From Planctomycetota bacterium (GTDB lineage: Bacteria; Planctomycetota; Phycisphaerae; SM23-33): a DNA stretch of 10,623 nt. Positions 1-6,096 of this stretch are shown here, piece by piece; positions within the stretch are counted from its first letter, which is position 1, and each line of letters starts with the position of its first letter. The position numbers and the translations under genes were made by a program. The DNA is taken from contig JAGHBS010000154.1 of assembly GCA_021160865.1 (NCBI GenBank), forward strand, positions 1-10,623, read 5' to 3'. The notes below the pieces were generated by a model. It saw nothing but the letters and a program-made list of their open reading frames with translations, was not told where the DNA came from and did no database searches.

Positions 1-194
1 GTACAATTCGCCAGATTATCCTTCTTTTTCTCTGCTATTTTTTGAAGTGTTTTGCGTTCAACGGTACCGTCAGTCTTGATAAACCAGACTGGGACATCTT
101 CTTTGTCTTGTTCCGAAATTTTTTGCGCCAATTTTTGTAGTTTCTTGACGATACGGTCGGTTCGGTCGCTAAGCAATTCGTGGGGTTTGAGGGG
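1..194 (-). pseudogene. cas3: Continuation of Cas3 in the shifted frame, cut by the window edge
   Basis: In the frame whose codons end at 168, 165 and so on down to 3, the minus strand is open from the G6 tract to the window edge. It reads LKPHELLSDRTDRI, then a lysine-rich stretch, then VPVWFIKTDGTVERKTL. Skipping one C after the proline codon 195-193 joins the two frames as EYPLKPHELLSDR. This looks like the natural linker that follows the helicase in GSU0051-type Cas3 proteins (family knowledge from memory). The segment has no start of its own and no Shine-Dalgarno, so it is a continuation and not a new gene. The C-terminal HD nuclease would lie to the left of position 1. The break could be a sequencing error, a mutation, or a functional slippage site. 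Confidence 0.7.
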
Positions 195-1782
195 GGTATT
201 CATCGAGTAATTTTTGTGGTAAATCCTCGCCATAGTAATTGATTATATCATCATTGATTATTCTAACTTCTTCACGCCAGGCAATATAACACTGCGGTAC
301 TTCTTGCTCTTTAGCAATGCCATGGAGGTATGGTTCAACGGCTGGTCGGCCGGGCATCTCCCCCCGAATGGTTGTCATTGCCCAGGCGTCGAACAGAATG
401 TCGCTAACGGGTAAGATTAAGGGTTCGGGCGAAAAGGCTTCGCTTCGTTTGGTGGGGTCGAGTTTATCAATAGCGGCTGGACTGGCGTTGCCATTCAACG
501 CTCGGAGTAGTTCAAGAGTTTTTTGCCGGCGCTCGTCTATTTCAGAAATCTTGGCACTCTTTCCCCTTTTCTTTTCGAAAGAATCTGGATGAACGACATG
601 TATTTCACAATCGCTGCACTGACCAAAGCGATTTACTCGCCCAAAACGCTGTACCATTCTCTCGAACGGAACAAGGTCGCAGATTAAATGATCGGCAGAT
701 AGATTGATACCGACCTCGCCAGCACTGGTGCAAACCAACCAGACTGTCTCTTCTGGTGGCGATATTTCGGATGGTCTATCGGATGAGGGCATGAAACGTG
801 CGAATACCTCGTTGGTTTGTACGAGTTTGTCGCGTTCGTATCCCCGCATCGTGCCTGTCAAGGTAATAACATTTTGCTCAGGTAGTTTTTCCTTCTTCAA
901 TTTTTTGGACAGTTCACTGGCAATTTTTTCGACATCCTCAACTTTATGCGCAAAGATAAGCACTGCTGTATTAGATGTTTTGTATTGCCATGCGATCTGG
1001 GCTATCTGTGCGACGAGTTGCTTGTTTTCGTCATCGCACGGATGGAGGATGAGTCTCTTGGTAGCCTCGATCCGTTGCTTCACGATAGGATGTTTCTGAT
1101 CGTCAGATGTAATGGTGAACAAAGAGATTTCCTCATCATGATGCTCTCGCTGGGTTGCAGAAAGGGCAATGGTGCGAAGACGAGGGGCAGGTAAACAGCA
1201 GCCAGTTTCAGCTTCTCTTTTTTGCTCTTCTTCGAGGGATTTGATAAGACACTGAAATGCAGGTTCAAGGTGTGCTTCATCGTGGATAAGTAAGACGTCC
1301 TGCCCGAGGAAGCCAGCATGTAGCGGTCTACTTTTGAACCCGATGCGGTATCCGTTGAACAACAGCCTACTGCCAATCATATCCACCGTGCCACAGATAA
1401 CAGCCGGTCGGGAAGGATTGGCAGACCATTCATGATTATCCGCATGTTGCCCTCGGAGTGTGCTAATTGCCAGGGTGTCAAACCATCGTTTTAGTATAGA
1501 TTGATTCTCGTGTAGTTTTTTGCGTAATTGCTCGACCTCCGTAGTAGCCTGATCAACCACCGTTCGGCGATTCACTACATATACTAACCGACGAGGGATT
1601 TTATTCGGATGATTTATCAGAGCAATAAGCCAGATGGCAATTACGCTCGTCTTACCCAAACCTGTAGGAATGGAGACAGTCTCGGGAATATTATCCCTTT
1701 CAATCTGTTCATAAAGACGTCTTTGCCATGGAAAAGGTTCATATCCAGTAAGTGCCTTGTATGCGTCTACGAAATTATTCAT
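169..1782 (-). CDS. cas3: CRISPR-associated helicase Cas3, type I-G (I-U, GSU0051-like); helicase part, frameshifted at 3' end
   Basis: This is the ATP-dependent DNA helicase that Cascade recruits to unwind foreign DNA in type I CRISPR interference. Superfamily 2 motifs appear in order over 537 residues: Walker A SIPTGLGKTS (37-46), the DEAH box in LLIHDEAHLEP (168-171), motif III SAT (208-210), VLIFAHK (274-280), CTSAGEVGINLSADH (351-365) and motif VI QRFGRVNR (378-385). No HD domain precedes the helicase, and the N-terminus starts directly with the Q-motif-like region FPWQRRLYEQ. This is the arrangement of the GSU0051-type Cas3, in which the HD nuclease is C-terminal. The frame ends at a TAG (171-169) soon after LLDEYP. 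The +1 frame continues open with a family-like sequence, so the gene is probably frameshifted at the G6 tract 191-196. The ATG start has only a weak AGGG upstream. It lies first in a leftward operon whose other members are outside the window. Confidence 0.88.
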   Translation of the reverse strand: MNNFVDAYKALTGYEPFPWQRRLYEQIERDNIPETVSIPTGLGKTSVIAIWLIALINHPNKIPRRLVYVVNRRTVVDQATTEVEQLRKKLHENQSILKRWFDTLAISTLRGQHADNHEWSANPSRPAVICGTVDMIGSRLLFNGYRIGFKSRPLHAGFLGQDVLLIHDEAHLEPAFQCLIKSLEEEQKREAETGCCLPAPRLRTIALSATQREHHDEEISLFTITSDDQKHPIVKQRIEATKRLILHPCDDENKQLVAQIAQIAWQYKTSNTAVLIFAHKVEDVEKIASELSKKLKKEKLPEQNVITLTGTMRGYERDKLVQTNEVFARFMPSSDRPSEISPPEETVWLVCTSAGEVGINLSADHLICDLVPFERMVQRFGRVNRFGQCSDCEIHVVHPDSFEKKRGKSAKISEIDERRQKTLELLRALNGNASPAAIDKLDPTKRSEAFSPEPLILPVSDILFDAWAMTTIRGEMPGRPAVEPYLHGIAKEQEVPQCYIAWREEVRIINDDIINYYGEDLPQKLLDEYPPQTPRIA

Positions 1783-2101
1783 TGCTATTTACCCTAATCA
1801 AGTTGCTATAGCTATGAAAAGGATATCGAGTCGAACTAATCTGCATTTGTTAATGCATATTGCCATTCTACCCCTGTTGCATTCATTGATTTTTCTCCTC
1901 TTTGCTTTAATGCTGCAGGAACAATATATCACTCGTGTATGACAGATATGGTCGCACCTTTATAGAGGTTTTTGACCCTGCAACAGAATTATTATCTTTT
2001 TATTCGATGTCATCGCTTTTGGGCTCTTCTTGTGGCTGAAGAGACATCTCTCGATAGGGAAAACTTTAGATGTAATATACTTTTCGCCCCTTATAATCAA
2101 A
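1783..2101. other. Leader region between cas3 and tRNA-Gly
   Basis: This stretch has no ordinary gene. Reading leftward toward cas3, it holds an inverted repeat CTCTTC-N8-GAAGAG (2024-2043), a small perfect palindrome CGATG-T-CATCG (2005-2015), and a mini-ORF with a strong Shine-Dalgarno (1836-1886). I found no CRISPR repeats, no clear terminator for the tRNA, and no convincing -35/-10 pair for cas3. It presumably contains the cas operon promoter and leader. Confidence 0.5.
1836..1886 (-). CDS. Possible 16-codon leader ORF upstream of cas3
   Basis: The ATG at 1886-1884 is preceded by AGAGGAG about 8 bases upstream, a much better ribosome-binding site than that of cas3. The frame reads MNATGVEWQYALTNAD and then TAG. 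It ends 53 bases before the cas3 start. It could be a leader peptide, a remnant of a gene start, or chance. No function can be assigned from the sequence. Confidence 0.3.
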   Translation of the reverse strand: MNATGVEWQYALTNAD

Positions 2102-2173
<72 letters not shown>

Positions 2174-2227
2174 ATTTATCTACCAGACAAAGGACTTAGC
2201 CCGAAAATCTCTTTCCATTTTAATGAT

Positions 2228-2233
2228 ATTATA
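2228..2233 (-). promoter_or_regulatory. Likely -10 box of the tRNA-Gly promoter
   Basis: A perfect TATAAT reads leftward about 55 bases upstream of the tRNA 5' end, so transcription would start near 2221 and give a leader of about 45 bases. The -35 region is poor: with a spacer of 16 the hexamer is TTTCAA. The box sits between the xerD stop and the tRNA, so the tRNA probably has its own promoter. Confidence 0.4.
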
Positions 2234-2279
2234 CAGCATTGACAAGTGCTTGAAATTTTCTTTTGAAAACCGTCGGAAT

Positions 2280-3170
2280 TCATGCCCGGGGGTGAAACTT
2301 CTTGTGAATTGCCTTGAGACGTGAAGAATTAACGTGCGTGTATATCTGTGTGGTGGATATATCAGCGTGTCCGAGCATTTCTTGGATACTTCGGAGGTCT
2401 GCCCCGCCGGTCAGAAGTTGCGTTGCAAAGGAGTGTCTGAGGGTATGGGGGCTGACATGTCCACGAATGGCTGACCTGATAACATACTTTCGGATGATTC
2501 GGAAAATATCTTCCCGTCGAAGTCGCCTCCCTGTCCGTGATAATAGTAGTATCTGTTTATCGGATTCATCTGAAGGTTCTGGACGGGTCTGATGGATGTA
2601 TTGTCTAATCATTTCAAGTACTTTATCAGCCACCGGTATAATGCGTTCCCTTCTACCTTTGCCGATAACGCGGACGATACCGAGGTCGAAATTAATATCC
2701 CCGATTTTTACGCTGATAAGTTCACTTGCACGCATCCCTGTTGCGTATAGAAGTGCAATAATCAACCGATTCCTCAGCCAAAGGGCATCGTCATCGGGAT
2801 TGGGCTCATTGATGAGTTTCTGGATATCCTGATGGTCAAGCGTACGGGGCAGCCGTTTCCACTTCTTCGGTGCAGTTATTGAGATTGACGGATCAGTATC
2901 GATAAATTGCTGAAGCAAGCAGAAGCGACAAAATGTCCTTATAGCAGCAATGGCACGAGCGATTGATGATGGATTCTTGCCAGCAGCATGCGACGATTGC
3001 ATGTATTGATCAATTTTTGCTGGGGTGATTTCTTTTAGCGACCTACAACCAATCTCTCCAAGGTAAGCACCGAAGTCGAACAGGTCGCGACGATATGCTC
3101 GATAGGTATTTTCTGCCAGCCCACACTCTGCACGGAGATATTGACAAAATGCTTCAATTGCCCCGGGCAT
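2280..3170 (-). CDS. xerD: Tyrosine recombinase XerD
   Basis: XerD acts with XerC at dif to resolve chromosome dimers before division. With the ATG at 3170 the protein is 296 residues, close to the 298 of E. coli XerD. The N-terminal SAM-like core-binding domain covers about 1-90 (YLRAECGLAENTYRAYRRDL). The C-terminal catalytic domain has every expected residue: Arg147 (GMRASEL), Lys171 (GKGRRERIIP), His242 and Arg245 (HTLRHSFATQLL), His268 (LGHADISTTQ) and the nucleophile Tyr277 (IYTH). An in-frame ATG at 3230 would add 20 unconserved residues and overlap the upstream gene. The 3170 start follows that gene's TGA after one base (TGATATG), a coupled-translation junction. It sits next to a tRNA, but full similarity to Xer and normal length argue for the housekeeping enzyme rather than an element integrase. 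Confidence 0.93.
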   Translation of the reverse strand: MPGAIEAFCQYLRAECGLAENTYRAYRRDLFDFGAYLGEIGCRSLKEITPAKIDQYMQSSHAAGKNPSSIARAIAAIRTFCRFCLLQQFIDTDPSISITAPKKWKRLPRTLDHQDIQKLINEPNPDDDALWLRNRLIIALLYATGMRASELISVKIGDINFDLGIVRVIGKGRRERIIPVADKVLEMIRQYIHQTRPEPSDESDKQILLLSRTGRRLRREDIFRIIRKYVIRSAIRGHVSPHTLRHSFATQLLTGGADLRSIQEMLGHADISTTQIYTHVNSSRLKAIHKKFHPRA

Positions 3171-3171
3171 A

Positions 3172-3375
3172 TCAACCGGTAACGGTGACTGGCTGAGGGA
3201 GCTGGCGTTGCTTTGAGCAATGGTACCCATCGATTATAGATTTCTCTCTGTAAATTGGGCAATCTTCGTAATTATCCGCACAGATTCCCAGAGCCTCATC
3301 AAGCCGATAAAGTGATAACCTTGATGCACAGCGGGGATCACCTTCTTCGATGAATGGACATATCTTATTAATCAC
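3172..3375 (-). CDS. Small cysteine-rich protein translationally coupled to xerD
   Basis: This small reading frame has features of a real gene, though I do not recognise a named family. From the GTG at 3375 it encodes 67 residues. GGAGA lies 6 bases upstream of that GTG. A TTG at 3393 with GGTGG upstream is an alternative start that adds six residues. The first half, CPFIEEGDPRCASRL to ADNYEDCPIY, carries four cysteines spaced C-x8-C-x15-C-x7-C, which suggests a zinc or iron-sulfur site. The last third is less ordered and has one more Cys. Its stop TGA is one base from the xerD ATG, so the two are almost certainly one transcript. Cytoplasmic location is likely, since there is no signal peptide. 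Confidence 0.65.
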   Translation of the reverse strand: MINKICPFIEEGDPRCASRLSLYRLDEALGICADNYEDCPIYREKSIIDGYHCSKQRQLPQPVTVTG

Positions 3376-3476
3376 TTCTGCTCTCCGTAGCAAGATTCCA
3401 CCAATTCCCTTCGGTGTGCTTCAGGATTTATCGTCATCCATAATCGAAAATCTTTAATCAACTACAAATTGTAAAC

Positions 3477-3525
3477 AACCGCAATTGTTCAGGTGAGCTG
3501 TGCTCCAGTAAGGACAATTGCAGTT
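3477..3525 (-). terminator. Hairpin overlapping the lipoprotein stop codon
   Basis: A 12-pair stem (3477-3488 with 3514-3525, one G-U in the RNA) is built on GCAATTGT/ACAATTGC. It has a 25-base loop that contains a further GAGC/GCTC pairing. It begins at the stop codon of the lipoprotein gene and precedes the xerD operon. There is no U-run after it in the leftward direction, so it is a weak intrinsic-terminator candidate or an mRNA 3'-end stabiliser. Confidence 0.35.
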
Positions 3526-4081
3526 ATTCTCTAATCCGCTTATCTTTTGGGTAATGATGGTCAATCCAGCCGACGATGGCCCTTGCAAGTCCTTGGGCTT
3601 TGGTACGAATACCAGAGTTGATGCTTTCCCGCGTCCTGCCGACACAATTTGCTACACAGATGACTTTGCCAGTATCCTTATCAACGAATTCAACCCTCGC
3701 GACAACTTCTTCCAGCGGGCTTATAATCTCACCAAGTAGCGAGGCATCTTCGTAATGAAGAATTTTTCCACGTATTAGCAGTGTTTTACCATCAGGGGCA
3801 TTAGGAATCTTTTTATCAGCCAGTGCCTTCTCAAACTCAGCTGGTAGGTACGCAAGAAGTTCCGATGGTGCCTTGCCATGCATCCCATCAGTAAAATTAC
3901 CTAACTCGAATCGTTTGTAGGCATCGAGTTGTACGGTTTTGCTGCTATCGAGGAGGATCCACGTACCTCTGCCTCCTCGAACCGCCCCGATACCTTCTCT
4001 TGCTGCCCTGCTTATGCATCCAGATACAAGGCACATAAAAGCCACTGCTGTAATAATTGGATAGGTTTGTCGATGATTCAT
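3524..4081 (-). CDS. Exported lipoprotein of unknown function
   Basis: The product is 185 residues. It has a type II (lipoprotein) signal peptide: a short basic start MNHRQ, a hydrophobic core, and the lipobox LVSGC with the acylated Cys at residue 22. The mature part is a mixed alpha/beta domain. It includes LLIRGKILHYEDAS, then PLEEVVARVEFVDKDTGKVI, and a helix ending VGWIDHHYP. This pattern resembles the DUF4410-type outer-membrane lipoproteins, but that is a resemblance only. The chosen ATG at 4081 has AAGGG 6 bases upstream. The TTG at 4102 is possible but lacks such a site. It most likely sits in the cell envelope. It stands alone between xerD and marC with gaps over 100 bases on both sides. 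Confidence 0.75.
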   Translation of the reverse strand: MNHRQTYPIITAVAFMCLVSGCISRAAREGIGAVRGGRGTWILLDSSKTVQLDAYKRFELGNFTDGMHGKAPSELLAYLPAEFEKALADKKIPNAPDGKTLLIRGKILHYEDASLLGEIISPLEEVVARVEFVDKDTGKVICVANCVGRTRESINSGIRTKAQGLARAIVGWIDHHYPKDKRIRE

Positions 4082-4155
4082 AATCATCCCTTTCTCTTGC
4101 AATTGATTTTCTATACTTCTGATTTCTATAAGTAATAAATCGGCATAGTTAGCAT

Positions 4156-4180
4156 TTTTCTAAACCGCTCTTTTCTAAAC
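4156..4180. repeat. Two direct copies of TTTTCTAAAC, 15-base period
   Basis: The decamer TTTTCTAAAC occurs at 4156-4165 and again at 4171-4180. It lies in the gap between the marC stop and the lipoprotein start, about 75-100 bases upstream of the lipoprotein ATG. A period of 15 bases is not an integral number of helical turns. It may be a regulatory repeat or chance in AT-rich sequence. Confidence 0.35.
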
Positions 4181-4193
4181 TGCCTTCTATGAA

Positions 4194-4219
4194 ATGCGGA
4201 AACTAATTTATGACCGCAT
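4194..4219 (-). terminator. Weak hairpin downstream of marC
   Basis: ATGCGG (4194-4199) and CCGCAT (4214-4219) form a perfect six-pair stem with a 14-base loop, 20 bases after the marC stop. It is followed leftward only by TTTCA, so as an intrinsic terminator it is weak. Confidence 0.3.
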
Positions 4220-4239
4220 CTTTATCTTTATGATTACAT

Positions 4240-4890
4240 CTATCTTCTGGTAGGCGCCTTTGAGAATAATCCCGGGATAGCTTGTCGTAATCCATCAAGT
4301 ATGAACTGAACTGCCAACGCTGCCAGGATTAGACTCATAATGCAAGAGAGTATGATTATCACATTTCTACCCAGATAATTCATCAAGAAAGAAGCAGCAC
4401 GGAAACATATATAAGCAATCCCGCAGGATAAGATAATAGATGATAAGATGATTATCAGGTGTGTGGCATTTGGCGAATGAGTCGTCAAGATGAGTACGCA
4501 CGACATAGCAGCAGGCCCTGCCATCATGGGTACCGCTAACGGTGTGATGAAACTACTTGTTTCTTCGGGAATATCAGGTGTCTCGCGCCTCCATCGGAAC
4601 TGTCTGCCTGATAGCATCTGCAGGGCAATTACCATCAATATCACTCCGCCTGCTATCTGAATTGCTGGCATGGTCAGACGAAATGCCCAGAGGATAGCAG
4701 TACCACCAATTGCAAAGACACATAAGACTACTGCAGCAACAAGAGAGGCTTTCATTGCTACTGCTCGCCTTTTTGCGGGCGTGAGTGAATCAGTGGTTGT
4801 GATGAAAACGGGTATGTTACCGAGCGGATCAATTATTGCCAATATCATCACAAAGGAACGCAATGCGAAGTTTACCAATTCCCTATCCAT
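4240..4890 (-). CDS. MarC-family integral membrane protein
   Basis: The 216-residue product matches the MarC/UPF0056 family in length and layout. These are inner-membrane proteins with six predicted helices whose transport role is unproven. The family's two signature regions are present: the first helix pair with DPLGNIPVFI (21-30), and the central AVPMMAGPAAMS (119-130). The C-terminal helix ends AVQFILDGL (192-200). Hydrophobic segments fall at about 7-31, 45-70, 75-95, 115-135, 145-165 and 175-200. The frame is open to an ATG at 5037, but the extra 49 residues are polar and unlike the family. The ATG at 4890 places the first helix correctly, with AGGG further upstream as a weak ribosome-binding site. 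It is divergent from HU. Confidence 0.9.
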   Translation of the reverse strand: MDRELVNFALRSFVMILAIIDPLGNIPVFITTTDSLTPAKRRAVAMKASLVAAVVLCVFAIGGTAILWAFRLTMPAIQIAGGVILMVIALQMLSGRQFRWRRETPDIPEETSSFITPLAVPMMAGPAAMSCVLILTTHSPNATHLIIILSSIILSCGIAYICFRAASFLMNYLGRNVIIILSCIMSLILAALAVQFILDGLRQAIPGLFSKAPTRR

Positions 4891-5000
4891 TACAGTGCCC
4901 TGCTTGAATCTTTCGGAATATGCATGATAGGTAGAATTTACTTCTATCGTTTCATATATACAAGCGTCAAAAAGTCTGAAAAAAAACGGGGTTTTTACTC

Positions 5001-5029
5001 TTGACTGATATCCATTATTAGGATATATG
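5001..5029 (+). promoter_or_regulatory. Sigma70-like promoter for the HU gene
   Basis: TTGACT (5001-5006, five of six consensus bases) is followed after exactly 17 bases by TATATG (5024-5029, four of six). Transcription would start near 5036 and give a leader of about 110 bases before the HU start. The spacer and -10 contain the inverted repeat ATATCC-N7-GGATAT (5008-5026), a possible operator. Confidence 0.5.
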
Positions 5030-5068
5030 GTTTTCAAGCATATCAGCGTATTGTACCGTCAGGGATGG

Positions 5069-5083
5069 TTTAGATGGTCTAAA
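5069..5083 (+). promoter_or_regulatory. Perfect inverted repeat TTTAGA-TGG-TCTAAA in the HU leader
   Basis: Two six-base arms are exactly complementary around a three-base centre, 63 bases before the HU start and within its predicted leader. The short, symmetric form suits a dimeric DNA-binding protein better than an RNA hairpin. It may affect HU, the divergent marC gene, or both. Confidence 0.35.
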
Positions 5084-5145
5084 TGGGTATTAGGTTTATG
5101 GGGTTTGTTGTTTAGTGTACTTTTTAAAAGAAAGGAGTAATGCAA

Positions 5146-5433
5146 ATGGCAAAAGCAATGACGAAGGCACAGATTGTCAAAACCTTAGCTGAGAAGACTG
5201 ATCTAACCAAGAAGAAGGTTGAGGAGGTTCTTGAGGCATTGACTCAGCTGGCTTACAAAGAGGCTAAGAATGGTTTTACTCTTCCGGGTTTGGGGAAACT
5301 GGTACTTCAGAAGCGCAAGGCTAGAATGGGACGAAATCCTCAGACTGGCGAACCTATCAAAATTCCTGCTAAGAAGGTCCTGAAATTCCGCGTCGCTAAA
5401 GCAGCAAAGGATGCTGTACTGGGAAAGAAATAA
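5146..5433 (+). CDS. HU-family histone-like DNA-binding protein
   Basis: HU dimers bend and compact DNA in the nucleoid. The 95-residue product has the usual order: an N-terminal two-helix body (TKAQIVKTLAEKTDLTKKKVEEVLEAL, cited in part), the turn GFTLPGLGKL (43-52), and the beta-arm with RNPQTGEPIKIPA (63-75), whose proline at 65 is the one that wedges between base pairs. It ends in a helix rich in Lys and Ala. Two ATGs are available, at 5140 and 5146. AGGAG lies 8 bases from the second but only two from the first, so MAKAMTK is the likely start. The body is slightly extended by the lysine-rich N-terminus. Which HU paralogue it is cannot be told. Confidence 0.96.
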   Translation: MAKAMTKAQIVKTLAEKTDLTKKKVEEVLEALTQLAYKEAKNGFTLPGLGKLVLQKRKARMGRNPQTGEPIKIPAKKVLKFRVAKAAKDAVLGKK

Positions 5434-5473
5434 AGCAACCTTAAAAAGTTTGGGTTTAGTCAATATAAACAGC

Positions 5474-5513
5474 ATTCTGCAACGTTCTCGATGAACGAGG
5501 AGAATGAATTTTT
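5474..5513 (+). terminator. First of two hairpins after HU
   Basis: ATTCT/AGAAT (5474-5478 with 5501-5505) and CGTTC/GAACG (5483-5487 with 5493-5497) stack around a small internal loop and a TCGAT apical loop. A run of five T follows at 5509-5513. It lies 40 bases after the HU stop and looks like a moderate intrinsic terminator. Confidence 0.5.
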
Positions 5514-5568
5514 CACATCGAACGGCAATGGTACAAACAGGCCGATTTGTCGTTCGATGTGATTTTTT
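5514..5568 (+). terminator. Second, strong hairpin with T6 tail after HU
   Basis: An 11-pair perfect stem, CACATCGAACG (5514-5524) with CGTTCGATGTG (5551-5561), is followed by T6 at 5563-5568. A second short stem, ACAAA/TTTGT (5533-5537 with 5546-5550), stacks inside it, leaving an eight-base one-sided bulge. This is the best intrinsic terminator in the window and most likely ends the HU transcript. The long bulged stem could also be part of a small RNA. Confidence 0.7.
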
Positions 5569-5569
5569 C

Positions 5570-6096
5570 TATGAGCAAGCAAGAATCATCTTTCGAGTAA
5601 TTTCCAATAGAGTTTTTAGACTATCTTTGTAATCCGCTGAGAAACAATAGAGTACATGGTCTTTTCTTTATTGAGATAGTATTTAGATAATCCCCGATGT
5701 CCTAACTTTAATTCGATGGTAGAGGTAAGGGGTGGGGGCGTTCATAAATCTTGTCTTTTTAGAGACGCGCACGGCCTCATCAACCCCTGCAAATACATCC
5801 CGGTTGCCAGCTGGGCCTGTCCGATGGGATTGGAACCACTTTCCACGTTTTACCACCCACCAGCCCTTCGGTCGGAGCCATTTTCCTGGCCCATAATCTG
5901 ACTTGTCAAGACATATCAGGCTATTTTTAAGGCTATTCTCAGGCAACTGCCGCTTGTGATGAGTCAACAAGCAAGGATAGTCCCTGCAAATTTGCAAAAT
6001 TCCTTCACACGCCTATGTTGCTATGATGAAAAGAGTCGATTTTGACATAAGGAATTGCCTATGAATCGGTTGTAGATAACCCTACCCTGACATTTC
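5570..6096. other. Gene-poor gap with a GC-rich island
   Basis: This interval separates the HU terminators from the stop of the leftward glycosidase-like gene. It is AT-rich at both ends and has a GC-richer core at about 5735-5900. On the minus strand the core offers nested complementary segments: GGGCC with GGCCC, TCCGA with TCGGA, and CAACC with GGTTG. A perfect palindrome TGCAAATTTGCA lies at 5985-5996. I see no recognisable RNA family, tRNA or repeat array. Confidence 0.4.
5683..5997 (-). CDS. Doubtful hypothetical ORF, 104 codons
   Basis: An open frame starts at a TTG with AAGGA only about three bases upstream, and ends at TAA. The middle reads SDYGPGKWLRPKGWWVVKRGKWF, shown here in part as GKWLRPKGWWVVKRGKWF, then HRTGPAGNRDVFAGVDEAVRV, with plausible codon use. 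The ends look random, there is no signal peptide, and no family is recognised. It could be a small real gene, a decayed fragment, or an open frame by chance over a structured RNA. Confidence 0.25.
   Translation of the reverse strand: MQICRDYPCLLTHHKRQLPENSLKNSLICLDKSDYGPGKWLRPKGWWVVKRGKWFQSHRTGPAGNRDVFAGVDEAVRVSKKTRFMNAPTPYLYHRIKVRTSGII

Noticed and set aside
1783..2101. CRISPR array beside cas3
   Set aside because: No repeated unit of 25-40 bases with regular spacing is present. The array, if any, is outside the window.
2280..3230. Tyrosine recombinase beside a tRNA read as an island integrase
   Set aside because: From the 3170 start its length (296) and all motifs fit housekeeping XerD, and it is coupled to a small neighbouring gene. 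It also lies on the 5' side of the tRNA, away from the likely island.
3454..3645. Leftward 63-codon frame with several cysteines
   Set aside because: Most of it overlaps the lipoprotein gene in another frame, and the cysteine-rich end coincides with the hairpin region.
4891..5037. 49-residue N-terminal extension of the MarC protein
   Set aside because: It is polar, unlike family members, covers the divergent promoter region, and has no ribosome-binding site at its ATG.
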